Positions 42,807-51,883 of a DNA stretch of 64,000 bases are shown piece by piece; the first letter of the stretch is position 1, and every line of letters starts with the position of its first letter. Both the position numbers and the translations under genes were made by a program. This DNA is from CAYGFH01 sp964356315 (GTDB lineage Bacteria; Patescibacteriota; Microgenomatia; UBA10105; UBA927): assembly GCA_964356315.1 (NCBI GenBank), contig CAYHHA010000004.1, positions 1 to 64,000 on the forward strand. Reading direction: 5' to 3'. The notes beneath the pieces were generated by a model that was not told where the DNA came from, searched no databases, and saw only the letters and a program-made list of their open reading frames with translations.

Positions 42807-45386
42807 TTATGGAGTTGGTGTTGGGCTTGATGTAGGAGTAGGGGAATTGTATGGAGAGTTCACTCCAATATGGCGTTCTGCATCCGCTGTTTTTCCTGTA
42901 TCATCTGTCACTTTTGCACGAATCACATGAGAACCATTAGGTATCGTTATGGCCTCGGTAAACTTCGCTTCGGACCGTTCCTTTTTCTTTTCCCCATCTA
43001 CATATATCTCTACTTTCGTAACAGTATGGATACTGGTCGCTTCGATTTTAAACGTCACGTCGTTGGAATTTACCTGCGATTTTTCTCCTGGCTCTCTGAA
43101 TGCGACATTAATTTCCTCTCCTCCAGAGTATGTTTCTTTAGGTGGGTGGTATTTGCTATCTCCTTGAGAAGCTATCCATGCATCTATCCCTTCCTGCCAT
43201 CGATTTTTCCCATCACCACTCACGGGATCTAACTCTGTAAATATCAAATATTTTTTTGTTTCATACTCGCCTTTATTTACTTCCACAGAATTTGCAAGCT
43301 TATTGGTGTCAATTCTCGATAATTTTATCGACTGGTAGATCACAGATGGGTTATTTGGCTCTGTACCCTTGATAAAACGTTCTTTTCTGGTCGGACTTCC
43401 ATCGACAGGTTGTCCACCGCTTAGCGCATCTATATCCATTTCAATAATTGATTCAGGTTTTGCAAACGGCTCGTCGGATTTTCCTTTAAGGGCTTCTTGG
43501 ATTATACGATTCCAAATTGGGGCTGCGCCTGTGACACCTGACGCTAATGTCGGGCTCATCGGAGTATTATCATTGTTTCCAACCCACGTCCCAACGACAA
43601 CAGAAGGGGAGTATCCTATGGTCCAGTTGTCCCGTTTATCATCGGTCGTACCCGTCTTTACCGCAACAGTTTTCCCGGGAATCACGAGATAAGACTTAGG
43701 ACCGAACACTTCTTTTCTTGCGTCATTATCGGACAACATATCAGAAATTATATAGGCGACATCCGGAGCCAGCACAGATCTAGAGGATGGCGCCTTGTAT
43801 TGATAGAGCACGGAACCTTTTGAGTCTTCTACTTTGAGAATTGATACAGGATCCATCCGATTTCCTTCTGTAGCAAACACTCCAAACGCACTGGTGATAT
43901 GGAGCAGTGTTACTTCGCCTCCGCCCAGCGTCAAAGAGAGTCCGATGCGTTTCAGATTTTCATCAGTAGGCTCAAGTGTTGACAAGCCCATATCATAGGC
44001 TAAGCGGAGCACGTCTTTTACACCGACTAGTGCGCTAAGCTTTACCGCTACCGTATTGATCGAATTTCCGAGGGCATATCGAAGAGTGACTGGGCCTAAA
44101 AACTTTCCATTATAATTTTTCGGATTATACTCTGGTTTCGCAATATCTCCGGATGGATATTTGGTATCCACATCCATCAGAAGTGATGCTGCGGTATATC
44201 CTTTTTTGAGCGCTGCAGCATAGGTAATAGGTTTTATCGTTGAGCCTGGTTGACGAAGCCCCTGAGTCACCACATTAAATTTAAATCCACTACTGTCGGT
44301 CGCAGAATAATCCTTAGAGCCCACCATAGAAAGAATTTCTCCAGTTTTCGGATCAATCACAACCGCAGCACCGTTGGATACTTTAAGATTTTTGGCTTTT
44401 GCGACTTCTTCTTTCACGATCAGTTGCGCCTTTTCCTGGAGATTCCAATCGAGTGTAGTGGTCACACGAAGACCACCACCTTCTACTTTATCAACGCCAA
44501 ATTTATCGACGAGCTGTTCTTTAATATACGCGATAAAATGCGGAGCCTTTAGGCTTTCTGAATCTTCCGTAAATTTTATTGTTTCGAGCTGTTTTTTTGC
44601 GTCGGTCTCTTGTGTGGATGTAATATATCCGTCCTCACGCATGCGACGAAGTACCTGTTCTGTTCTCCACACATATGCCTTTGGCACACCGGTAAAAGGC
44701 GAATACTTTGAGGGTGATTGTGGTAATCCGGCTAATATGGCACATTCCACGAGACCAAGCCCTCGGGCGGGTTTATTAAAATATAGCTGTGCTGCGGATT
44801 CAACACCCACAGCGGTTCCTCCGTATGGGGCTTCGTTGAGATACATGAGGAGAATATCGTCTTTTTTATATTTTCTCTCTATCTGAATGGAAAGAATTGC
44901 TTCCTTTATTTTACGGGGGAGTGAGCGCTCATTGGTAAGCAGTACATTCTTTACTAACTGCTGAGTCAACGTCGAACCACCTTGACAACGATGAAGGATG
45001 ACACAGGCAACGGCACCACGGAGAATGCCGGTAACGGATAAGCCTTGATGTTTATAAAAATCCTTATCTTCAACCGCAATCGTTCCAAGTTTCAAAAAAT
45101 TCGGAATATCCTCATACTTTACCGGAAGTCTATTTTGACTTTCATAAATGTCATAGAGAGTGGTGCCATTTCTATCTAATATAACGGTAGAGAGTCCATC
45201 GGTTCTTCGGACCTTGTCTGGTCGGGGCAAATCTTTGGCATACCACGCAAATAATATGCCAACACCTATCATTCCCACGATAAGAGAGATAAATGCGCCC
45301 ATCGCTATGGTTGCCCATGTCGCTGTCTTTATCTTATGGGTGCCAAGCATTTTTTGTAGCTGGCGCTTATTAAATACATCAAGCAT
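42807..45386 (-). CDS. Class A penicillin-binding protein (PBP1A-like)
   Basis: 859 residues. A transmembrane anchor (about 25-50) precedes the GT51 glycosyltransferase domain, with the catalytic Glu at 106 in AVEDKDFYKHQG and GGSTLTQQLVKN near 137. The transpeptidase domain carries STIK (Ser382), SIN (442-444) and KTGT (577-580). A C-terminal Ig-like/PKD-type beta domain (about 740-840) and a Pro/Thr/Ser tail complete it. It polymerises and crosslinks peptidoglycan outside the membrane. TACAAT lies six bases before the ATG on the minus strand, predicting a leaderless mRNA. The aminotransferase leader is transcribed divergently from the same short region. Confidence 0.95.
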   Translation of the reverse strand: MLDVFNKRQLQKMLGTHKIKTATWATIAMGAFISLIVGMIGVGILFAWYAKDLPRPDKVRRTDGLSTVILDRNGTTLYDIYESQNRLPVKYEDIPNFLKLGTIAVEDKDFYKHQGLSVTGILRGAVACVILHRCQGGSTLTQQLVKNVLLTNERSLPRKIKEAILSIQIERKYKKDDILLMYLNEAPYGGTAVGVESAAQLYFNKPARGLGLVECAILAGLPQSPSKYSPFTGVPKAYVWRTEQVLRRMREDGYITSTQETDAKKQLETIKFTEDSESLKAPHFIAYIKEQLVDKFGVDKVEGGGLRVTTTLDWNLQEKAQLIVKEEVAKAKNLKVSNGAAVVIDPKTGEILSMVGSKDYSATDSSGFKFNVVTQGLRQPGSTIKPITYAAALKKGYTAASLLMDVDTKYPSGDIAKPEYNPKNYNGKFLGPVTLRYALGNSINTVAVKLSALVGVKDVLRLAYDMGLSTLEPTDENLKRIGLSLTLGGGEVTLLHITSAFGVFATEGNRMDPVSILKVEDSKGSVLYQYKAPSSRSVLAPDVAYIISDMLSDNDARKEVFGPKSYLVIPGKTVAVKTGTTDDKRDNWTIGYSPSVVVGTWVGNNDNTPMSPTLASGVTGAAPIWNRIIQEALKGKSDEPFAKPESIIEMDIDALSGGQPVDGSPTRKERFIKGTEPNNPSVIYQSIKLSRIDTNKLANSVEVNKGEYETKKYLIFTELDPVSGDGKNRWQEGIDAWIASQGDSKYHPPKETYSGGEEINVAFREPGEKSQVNSNDVTFKIEATSIHTVTKVEIYVDGEKKKERSEAKFTEAITIPNGSHVIRAKVTDDTGKTADAERHIGVNSPYNSPTPTSSPTPTP

Positions 45387-45405
45387 ATATATATTGTACT
45401 TATCA

Positions 45406-45434
45406 TTGTCTGATTTGGCAATTTATGCTATAGT
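45406..45434 (+). promoter_or_regulatory. Promoter of the aminotransferase leader
   Basis: TTGTCT (45406-45411), a 17-base spacer and TATAGT (45429-45434), with an extended -10 TG at 45426-45427. Transcription should start near 45441, six bases before the leader-peptide ATG. It is divergent from the PBP promoter (-10 at 45393-45398 on the other strand). Confidence 0.65.
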
Positions 45435-45446
45435 TTATAAACAGAT

Positions 45447-45530
45447 ATGAGTCTATTGCGTTGTTCGTATTATTTTAGTTATTTTACCTCTTCTTTGATG
45501 GGGCAACGTGACGTGAGAAAAGCGAAATAA
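45447..45530 (+). CDS. Tyr/Phe-rich leader peptide of a transcription attenuator
   Basis: A 27-codon frame. After MSLLRCS comes YYFSYF (codons 8-13), then TSSLMG and a basic tail. Five aromatic residues in six codons just inside a short frame, between a promoter and an intrinsic terminator, is the design of amino-acid attenuators such as the pheA and pheST leaders. GATGGGG (45497-45503), about 12 bases after the last aromatic codon, can pair with CCCCGTC (45559-45565), the 5' strand of the terminator. A ribosome stalled at YYFSYF would leave this antiterminator free; one that reaches TAA 45528 would favour the terminator. Expression is inferred. Confidence 0.6.
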   Translation: MSLLRCSYYFSYFTSSLMGQRDVRKAK

Positions 45531-45558
45531 TAGAACATATAACTCCCGCACCGATGAA

Positions 45559-45581
45559 CCCCGTCAAGACGGGGTTTTTTT
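45559..45581 (+). terminator. Intrinsic terminator within the aminotransferase leader
   Basis: CCCCGT (45559-45564), loop CAAG, ACGGGG (45569-45574), then seven T, 21 bases before ATG 45603. It lies between the leader peptide and the aminotransferase, so it must be read through for expression. Its 5' strand can instead pair with GATGGGG at 45497-45503. Confidence 0.85.
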
Positions 45582-45602
45582 GTGGGATTTTTTTGTATTC
45601 AT

Positions 45603-47156
45603 ATGACACCAGAACGAACAATTTCAGTACAAAGACCGGAAACACAAATTCAAACAGGAATCGACTTTGCGTCGATTGGTAACCCTTTGGGCAGAAGTCC
45701 ATTTATCGACCAACATGGTGAGAGCTTCATAGTTTCAGAATCGGATGTGTTAACACATTTTTCTCATTGGCTCCGTATTCCTGCTGATCATATAGCTATC
45801 GCAAAGGGCAGTAGTGCCCTTATAGAAACGTTGCCATCCATATGTATGAAACGAGGAGATTCCTGCGTGTTACCCGTTCCAACATACTTCGGACTTGAAG
45901 AGTCGCTAGAACCACTAGGCGTGAGAACAATTCGTGTTCAAGCCCCAATTGACCAGGGGTACAAAATCACGCGAGCATACAAAGAGCAAGTACTTTCTGA
46001 AATTCGAACATCGGCGCCTTCTCTCGTATGGCTCTGCAGTCCGAATAATCCAACTGGCGTATCATGGGAGCTCAGCGATATAGCTGAGATTGCTGAGGCT
46101 AGTTCGGCACTAGTCATTGTCGATGAAGCATACCAGGATTACGTCGACCCAGATAACGAAGAGTCAGCAATACGACTGATTCCAGATCATGAAAATATCC
46201 TAGTAACAAAAACATTTTCAAAAGCATTTGGCATGCCTGAATCGCGCATTGGTATCGCCATAGCGGACCCAAAACTAATATCCAAAATTAGAAATCAATC
46301 CATAGAAAAGCCTTCAGCTGAAGCACTATCTTTAGCCATTGAGGCAATAGGGGACATAGATCATGTTCGCCGTACTGCGAAATATATCAAGGAAGAGTCG
46401 AGATTTCTCGAAAACAGTATTGCTGACATGAATCATATACATCTAGGAAGCACTCCAGCGTGCGGGATTGCAATTCTTAGACATGAATCGCTGAATCTAC
46501 ATGATTTGCTACAGCTATCTGGAATAGAGGCAAGAGATATAAACACGCAAGAAGGACTTGAGGGATTTGAGTATGTTCGGATTGGAATAAAAACCCGAAG
46601 AGAAAATATTCGACTCATTGAAGCACTCCGATTATGTGATCAACTTATCGAGGGTAGAGACATTTTGTTACAAAGAAGAGTTGATCCTTCGATGATCGAG
46701 AAAGTTCATTCTCTTATGAAAGCCGAATTTATGGGAGTGGGTGGAAAGCTTCGAGATTGCTCTTTGGAAGATTTTACATCACTTGTATCAAATCGTGGGC
46801 AACTTTGGACAGTAACAAAAGGTGAAAGTATACTTGCCTCTTGCACGATAGAATCGCTGAATATTAATGCTATAAAGTGGCTATACATAAACAATGGGCT
46901 AGTTTGCCCCGAACTACGACACAAAGGTGGGCAATTACAATCATCACTCATCCAAAAGGCTATGAATGCGAATAATCCTAAAAGTCGATATATTGTCATT
47001 ACCCATGCACATAGCATATTCGAGCGTCTTGGATTTAGAGCCGTGTCACTCGACCAATTACAAGACATCGATCCTGATATTTCGACATGCATAGAACCAA
47101 AAATTCGACAAGATGATCCAGCAACGATCTATATAAAAATTCCGTCATCGATGTAG
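45603..47156 (+). CDS. Aminotransferase (class I/II) fused to a GNAT-like acetyltransferase
   Basis: 517 residues from ATG 45603. Residues 1-350 form a HisC/AspC-type PLP aminotransferase: GSSALIETLPSI, CSPNNPTGVSWE, IVDEAYQDY, and TKTFSKAFGMPESRIG with the PLP lysine at 207. Residues about 360-510 resemble a GNAT domain: VCPELRHKGGQLQSSLI is like the acetyl-CoA loop and IFERLGFRAV is the usual C-terminal strand. A transamination step and an N-acetylation step in one chain suggest amino-acid modification. The Tyr/Phe leader hints at an aromatic substrate, and tyrS follows directly. Substrates are inferred. Confidence 0.8.
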   Translation: MTPERTISVQRPETQIQTGIDFASIGNPLGRSPFIDQHGESFIVSESDVLTHFSHWLRIPADHIAIAKGSSALIETLPSICMKRGDSCVLPVPTYFGLEESLEPLGVRTIRVQAPIDQGYKITRAYKEQVLSEIRTSAPSLVWLCSPNNPTGVSWELSDIAEIAEASSALVIVDEAYQDYVDPDNEESAIRLIPDHENILVTKTFSKAFGMPESRIGIAIADPKLISKIRNQSIEKPSAEALSLAIEAIGDIDHVRRTAKYIKEESRFLENSIADMNHIHLGSTPACGIAILRHESLNLHDLLQLSGIEARDINTQEGLEGFEYVRIGIKTRRENIRLIEALRLCDQLIEGRDILLQRRVDPSMIEKVHSLMKAEFMGVGGKLRDCSLEDFTSLVSNRGQLWTVTKGESILASCTIESLNINAIKWLYINNGLVCPELRHKGGQLQSSLIQKAMNANNPKSRYIVITHAHSIFERLGFRAVSLDQLQDIDPDISTCIEPKIRQDDPATIYIKIPSSM

Positions 47157-47168
47157 TATAATTTGCGT

Positions 47169-48356
47169 ATGGATCAAATTGAAGAACTTTTAACTCGCGG
47201 TGTTGAAAATATCATACCTGGAAAAGAAAAGCTCAAGGAACTTCTTGTGAGTGGCAAGAAACTCAATATCTTTTTAGGCATAGACCCAACGGCAACGAAT
47301 ATCCATATAGGACACGCGGTGCCTCTTCGAAAGCTAAATGCTTTTGCGGCACTTGGACATCATGTCACTTTTTTAATAGGCGACTTTACCGCCCTGATAG
47401 GTGATACATCTGATAAAGACACCGAACGACCAGTGCTGACCACTGAGCAAATCAAATCGAATTTTGAAACCTACAAAAAGCAGGCCAAAAAAGTACTTGA
47501 TTTTTCAAAAATTACGGTCGTCCACAACAGTGATTGGCTAAAGGACTTACAATTCACAGACATTGTAAAATTATGCCAGCATTTTTCAGCGGGCGAATTT
47601 GTCTCGAGAGAACTTATTAAAAAGCGTCTAACTGACGGAAAAAAGGTAGGGCTTCATGAGCTTTTGTATCCGGTTATGCAGGGATATGATAGCTATTTTA
47701 TGGATACAGACATCCAGCTTGGGGGGACTGACCAGACATTTAACATGCAGGCTGGAAGAATACTCCAAAAGGATTTACGACAGAAAGAATCGTTCATTAT
47801 TGCCAACGGATTTCTCGAAGGAACGGATGGAAGAAAGATGAGCAAATCATGGGGGAATGGTATATGGCTCACTGATTCGCCAGACGAAATGTTTGGAAAA
47901 GTTATGTCTCTCAAGGATGAATTGATCATTCAGTACTTTACGTTATCTACAAATATGAGCATGGATGAAGTGACACAGAGAGAAGAGCGGTTGAAAAATG
48001 GAGAGAACCCGATGGCACTCAAAAAAGAACTAGCGCATAGGATTGTGTTGGAACTTCATTCTAAAGAAGACGCTGATTCATCTTTGAAGGATTTTGAAAC
48101 CAGATTTCAGAAAAAGGCAATATCTGAAGTGGAGCTTCCGGAGTTATCTTTGGCAAACCTACCAGTATCAGCAACGGCAATCGAATATATGGTTGCGGTT
48201 GGGCTCGCCAAAAGCAATTCCGATGCCAGACGGCTTATCGAGCAAAAAGCATTTAAACGTAATGACGTTGTCATTACCAATCCAAAAGAAGAATTACATG
48301 TTGTTGCGGGTGATATATTCCAAGCAGGTCGAAAAGCTGTTAAAATAAAAAACTAA
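47169..48356 (+). CDS. tyrS: Tyrosyl-tRNA synthetase
   Basis: 395 residues from ATG 47169. The class I signature is HIGHA (NIHIGHAVPLRKL), the second signature is GRKMSKSWGN, and GGTDQTFNMQAGR lies in the core. A C-terminal S4-like RNA-binding domain (about 335-395) completes the long bacterial form. It charges tRNA-Tyr. Its own -10 box TATAAT (47157-47162) lies inside the end of the aminotransferase gene, six bases before the ATG, so it can be made independently of the attenuator and also from readthrough transcripts. Confidence 0.96.
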   Translation: MDQIEELLTRGVENIIPGKEKLKELLVSGKKLNIFLGIDPTATNIHIGHAVPLRKLNAFAALGHHVTFLIGDFTALIGDTSDKDTERPVLTTEQIKSNFETYKKQAKKVLDFSKITVVHNSDWLKDLQFTDIVKLCQHFSAGEFVSRELIKKRLTDGKKVGLHELLYPVMQGYDSYFMDTDIQLGGTDQTFNMQAGRILQKDLRQKESFIIANGFLEGTDGRKMSKSWGNGIWLTDSPDEMFGKVMSLKDELIIQYFTLSTNMSMDEVTQREERLKNGENPMALKKELAHRIVLELHSKEDADSSLKDFETRFQKKAISEVELPELSLANLPVSATAIEYMVAVGLAKSNSDARRLIEQKAFKRNDVVITNPKEELHVVAGDIFQAGRKAVKIKN

Positions 48357-48357
48357 T

Positions 48358-48462
48358 ATGGATTTCTTTCGAAAACACGAAAAATTGTGGAAGGTTATCG
48401 TAATTGCATCGTCTATTGCGCTTATCGCATCATCATTCTTACCACTGCTATCTCTTCGCTAG
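48358..48462 (+). CDS. Small single-pass membrane protein (34 residues)
   Basis: The ATG lies one base after the tyrS stop codon. The product MDFFRKHEKLWKVIVIASSI continues to ALIASSFLPLLSLR: a charged N-terminus, one hydrophobic helix (about 13-33) and a terminal Arg. Its tight fit between tyrS and recG and its good membrane-anchor form support a real microprotein. No family recognised. Confidence 0.5.
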   Translation: MDFFRKHEKLWKVIVIASSIALIASSFLPLLSLR

Positions 48463-48503
48463 AGCGAATTTGAGACATGTGGAGATCCTGCTTGCGAACC
48501 ATT

Positions 48504-50543
48504 ATGGATCTTTCATTGGATACAGAAGTCCGCTTTATCCCTCGCGTCGGTCCCGCCATGGGCGAAAAGCTCGATTTACTCGGTATCGCTACTGTTCGAG
48601 ATTTTTTGTACCATATACCATATCGATACGATGACTTTTCCCTCATTTCCCATGTTGCAACAATTCAACCAGGGCAAACAGTCACCATACAGGGAGAAGT
48701 TATATCCTTTAGCGCCTTTATAACCAAAAATGGAAAAAAGCTTCAGGAAGCAAAGATAAAAGATTCCACAGGAACGCTTTCTGTCATTTGGTTTAATCAA
48801 CCCTATTTGCGATCAATCATTACTCCAGGAGCGATGATTCGTCTGTCAGGATCTATCGCTTGGTTTAACAAAAAACTGGTTATGAATTCCCCACAATATG
48901 AGGTAGTAAACGATGACAAAAGTGACTCACTTCACACCGGACGACTTGTGCCTATATATCCTGAAACTGCCGGACTTTCCTCAAAATGGATGCGTGGTCG
49001 CATACATTTCCTACTCGAACAATTACAGGACTCAATAAGTGACCCAGTGCCCGAAAAAATACGACAATCATATTCCCTTCCTGATTTGAGTACCGCACTT
49101 ATGCAAATCCATTTCCCCACTCATATTCAATTTGCCGACCAAGCCAAGAAACGTTTGGCATTTGATGAGCTATTTTTGCTTCAGCTTATCGCCTATGAAC
49201 AAAAAAAAGAGCGAATTGCCCTGACCACAGCATTTGCCTGCAAAATTTACGAAAAGAAGATGCAATCAATTATCAATTCTTTACCCTTTACCCTCACTGT
49301 GGATCAACAAACAGCAATTTCCGAGATTTCCGCAGATCTGGCTACAAAAACGCCAATGAACCGCCTCCTTGAGGGGGATGTTGGATCCGGAAAAACTATC
49401 GTAGCAGCAATAGCTATGCACACGGCCTACCTAAACGGGCTTCAGTCTGTTCTTTTGGCGCCCACGCAAATTCTCGCAGAGCAACATTACCGATCTCTTA
49501 CCACCGTGCTCGGCGCAAGTGGAGTCGATATTCGCCTTATGACAGGAAACACCAAGGACCGTACCCCTGCAACGATAACCATCGGAACCCATGCCATTCT
49601 TTCAGATGATGTCCACTTTGATACGCTAGGGCTCGTCATTATCGATGAGCAACATAGATTTGGTGTAAAGCAACGATCCAAGTTAACGGATAAGATAGAT
49701 AGATCGACCCTCGCGCCCCATCTGCTTACTATGACCGCTACGCCAATCCCGAGAACGCTCGCAAAAACTGTATTCGGATCCCTCGATATTAGCAGGCTCA
49801 GCACGATGCCAAGTGGCAGAAAACGAGTAAAGACATGGGTTATTGGACAGGAAAAGAGATCGAAGGCATACGAGTGGATCAAAAAGCAGATTTCTGACCT
49901 GCACATTCAGGCGTTTATCGTGTGCCCGCTTATCGAGGATTCAGAGAATTTCTCTGAGGTAAAGGCGGTGAAAACGGAATTTGAACTGCTTAAACAAATA
50001 TTTCCGACACTAAAGCTTGGCCTGATCCATGGAAAGCTTTCTGGTCAGGAAAAAACCCTGGTACTACAACAATTTAGAGATCGAGAGTTCGACATCTTGG
50101 TAGCAACACCTGTCGTTGAAGTCGGCATAGATATTCCGAATGCTGCAATTATCGTCATTGAAGGAAGCGAGCGGTTTGGACTCGGACAACTTCACCAGCT
50201 CCGAGGCCGTGTAGGCAGAGGCGATAAAGATTCGTATTGTTTACTATTTACGAGCACGACGTCTTCTGAAAATATCGATAGACTCAAAGCCATGGAGACC
50301 ATCTATGATGGAGCTAAACTTGCGGAGGTAGATATGAACCTACGTGGTCCGGGTGATTTGCTCGGAAGCAGACAACACGGATCCACGAGCATGAAAATCG
50401 CCTCATATATGGATACTCGAACCGTAAATAACACCTACGATGCAGTGAAATCAATCACGGCAAATGACCCAGAACTCAAAAATCTTCCCCTCTTGAGGGA
50501 ATTGATAAAAAAGAGTAAAATAGAAACTATAACTCAGGATTAA
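48504..50543 (+). CDS. recG: ATP-dependent DNA helicase RecG
   Basis: 679 residues from ATG 48504. The wedge/OB domain (about 1-180) starts RFIPRVGPAMGEKLDLLGIATVRDFLYHIPYRYDD. Helicase motifs follow: LEGDVGSGKTIVAA (Walker A), IIDEQHRFGVKQR (DExH), TMTATPIPRTLA, VVEVGIDIPNA and QLHQLRGRVGRG, then the TRG-like C-terminal region (MNLRGPGDLLGSRQHG). It remodels branched DNA and stalled forks. Length and motif order are normal. An upstream in-frame start at 48477 is possible but adds atypical residues. Confidence 0.96.
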   Translation: MDLSLDTEVRFIPRVGPAMGEKLDLLGIATVRDFLYHIPYRYDDFSLISHVATIQPGQTVTIQGEVISFSAFITKNGKKLQEAKIKDSTGTLSVIWFNQPYLRSIITPGAMIRLSGSIAWFNKKLVMNSPQYEVVNDDKSDSLHTGRLVPIYPETAGLSSKWMRGRIHFLLEQLQDSISDPVPEKIRQSYSLPDLSTALMQIHFPTHIQFADQAKKRLAFDELFLLQLIAYEQKKERIALTTAFACKIYEKKMQSIINSLPFTLTVDQQTAISEISADLATKTPMNRLLEGDVGSGKTIVAAIAMHTAYLNGLQSVLLAPTQILAEQHYRSLTTVLGASGVDIRLMTGNTKDRTPATITIGTHAILSDDVHFDTLGLVIIDEQHRFGVKQRSKLTDKIDRSTLAPHLLTMTATPIPRTLAKTVFGSLDISRLSTMPSGRKRVKTWVIGQEKRSKAYEWIKKQISDLHIQAFIVCPLIEDSENFSEVKAVKTEFELLKQIFPTLKLGLIHGKLSGQEKTLVLQQFRDREFDILVATPVVEVGIDIPNAAIIVIEGSERFGLGQLHQLRGRVGRGDKDSYCLLFTSTTSSENIDRLKAMETIYDGAKLAEVDMNLRGPGDLLGSRQHGSTSMKIASYMDTRTVNNTYDAVKSITANDPELKNLPLLRELIKKSKIETITQD

Positions 50544-50564
50544 GGTCTGGGTTTCATTTTATTT

Positions 50565-50765
50565 ATGGCTCCACTACCAAAAAGACGACATAGTACAAGA
50601 AGAGGTGGTAAACGAAAAGCATCTATTAGGCTTTCTGCTATTGATCTTTCAAGATGCCCAAATTGTGGCGTACTGCGAATTCAACATACCATTTGTAAAG
50701 CATGCGGTTTTTATAACGGGAAAGAAGTCATAAAAAAGACAACCAAAGCTGCAAAAAAAGCGTAG
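50565..50765 (+). CDS. rpmF: 50S ribosomal protein L32
   Basis: 66 residues. PLPKRRHSTRRGGKRKASIRL opens the family, and CPNCGVLRIQHTICKACGFYNGKEV provides the four-cysteine zinc ribbon, all four cysteines being present. It starts 21 bases after recG. An AT-rich inverted repeat follows. Confidence 0.95.
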   Translation: MAPLPKRRHSTRRGGKRKASIRLSAIDLSRCPNCGVLRIQHTICKACGFYNGKEVIKKTTKAAKKA

Positions 50766-50785
50766 AATTAAGGATTAAGAATAAT

Positions 50786-50810
50786 GAATTAAGAACAAAG
50801 TTCTTGATTC
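50786..50810 (+). repeat. AT-rich inverted repeat between rpmF and nusB
   Basis: GAATTAAGAAC-AAA-GTTCTTGATTC is an 11-bp stem with one G-U pair and no T-run. It sits in a low-complexity spacer made of variants of AATTAAGAAT. It may be a small repeat element or an mRNA-stabilising hairpin. Confidence 0.6.
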
Positions 50811-50831
50811 ATAATTCATGATTCAAATTTC

Positions 50832-51185
50832 ATGAAAACCTCAAACGATCCTCGGCATCAAAAACGGGTAACCATCATGCAAAAGTTGTTTTCGCAAAGC
50901 TTTCAGGAGTCTCAAAAGGACGAAGATATTGCAGAAATACTCCAAAAAATAGAAGAAGTAGACGAAAAAATTAGAAAATCTGCCACAGAATGGCCTCTAG
51001 AAAAAATCGCTAAAATTGACCTCGCGATACTACGACTCGCTACATTTGAATTGACCGTTGCCAAATCAGAGCCTCCAAAAGTACTTATCGACGAGGCTGT
51101 TGAACTTGCAAAAGCGTACGGCAATGAAAACAGCGCGAAATTTATCAATGGAGTACTCGGAACGATATTAAAGGAGATTATATGA
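50832..51185 (+). CDS. nusB: Transcription antitermination factor NusB
   Basis: 117 residues, all-helical and slightly short for the family. RHQKRVTIMQKLFSQSFQ matches the N-terminal helix, KIAKIDLAILRLATFEL the core, and VLIDEAVELAKAYGNENSAKFINGVLGTI the diagnostic C-terminal block. NusB joins NusE on boxA RNA for rRNA antitermination. The rnc start overlaps its stop. Confidence 0.93.
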   Translation: MKTSNDPRHQKRVTIMQKLFSQSFQESQKDEDIAEILQKIEEVDEKIRKSATEWPLEKIAKIDLAILRLATFELTVAKSEPPKVLIDEAVELAKAYGNENSAKFINGVLGTILKEII

Positions 51186-51871
51186 TGACGCTCGATGAAT
51201 TAGAAAAAACTCTAAATGTCACTTTTTCGGACAAATCGATTCTGGAACGGGCTTTTATTCACCGATCGTACCTAAACGAAGCAAAGCATATTCGCATTTC
51301 TAACGAACGATTGGAATTTTTAGGAGATGCTGTTTTGTCATTTCTTACATCTCATTTTCTGTACGAGACGTATCCGGAATACCCAGAGGGAACATTGACC
51401 AATATTCGGTCTTCACTGGTAAAAACCAACAGTCTAGCGGAAACGGCAAAAACACTAAATCTCGGCGATGTTTTAAAACTCAGCCACGGAGAAGAAGCGT
51501 CAGGGGGCAGATCAAACCCATCACTTCTTGCAGATAGTTTTGAAGCGCTTCTCGGAGCGTTATTTTTGGATCAGGGCATTGAGGCCGCTAAGACATTTTT
51601 AACCACGCATCTATTCGTAAAAACAACAGATATTATCGATAAAAAGGCGTATATAGATTACAAAAGCCTCCTGCAGGAGATTATCCAGCAGGATTCCAGA
51701 ATTTCACCGACGTATCATGTGATAAAAAGTGAAGGACCGGACCATGCTAAAACATTTTGGATTCAGGTCACCGTAGGCACCACAATCCTCGGAAGTGGAG
51801 AGGGTAAATCAAAACAAGAAGCAGAACAGGCTGCAGCACACTGGGCGCTTGAGAAGCTAGGAAAAACGTGA
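51182..51871 (+). CDS. rnc: Ribonuclease III
   Basis: 229 residues; ATG 51182 or the adjacent ATG 51185 may be used. NERLEFLGDAVLSF is the catalytic signature, LLADSFEALLGALFLDQG provides the second acidic cluster, and residues 155-229 form a double-stranded RNA-binding domain (YKSLLQEIIQQ through EQAAAHWALEKL). It processes rRNA precursors and structured mRNA. It overlaps nusB by four bases, so the two are coupled. Confidence 0.97.
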   Translation: MMTLDELEKTLNVTFSDKSILERAFIHRSYLNEAKHIRISNERLEFLGDAVLSFLTSHFLYETYPEYPEGTLTNIRSSLVKTNSLAETAKTLNLGDVLKLSHGEEASGGRSNPSLLADSFEALLGALFLDQGIEAAKTFLTTHLFVKTTDIIDKKAYIDYKSLLQEIIQQDSRISPTYHVIKSEGPDHAKTFWIQVTVGTTILGSGEGKSKQEAEQAAAHWALEKLGKT

Positions 51872-51883
51872 TATGATACTACA

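Noticed and set aside
50766..50831. Terminator between rpmF and nusB
   Set aside because: The inverted repeat is AT-rich and lacks a T-run, so it was listed only as a repeat.
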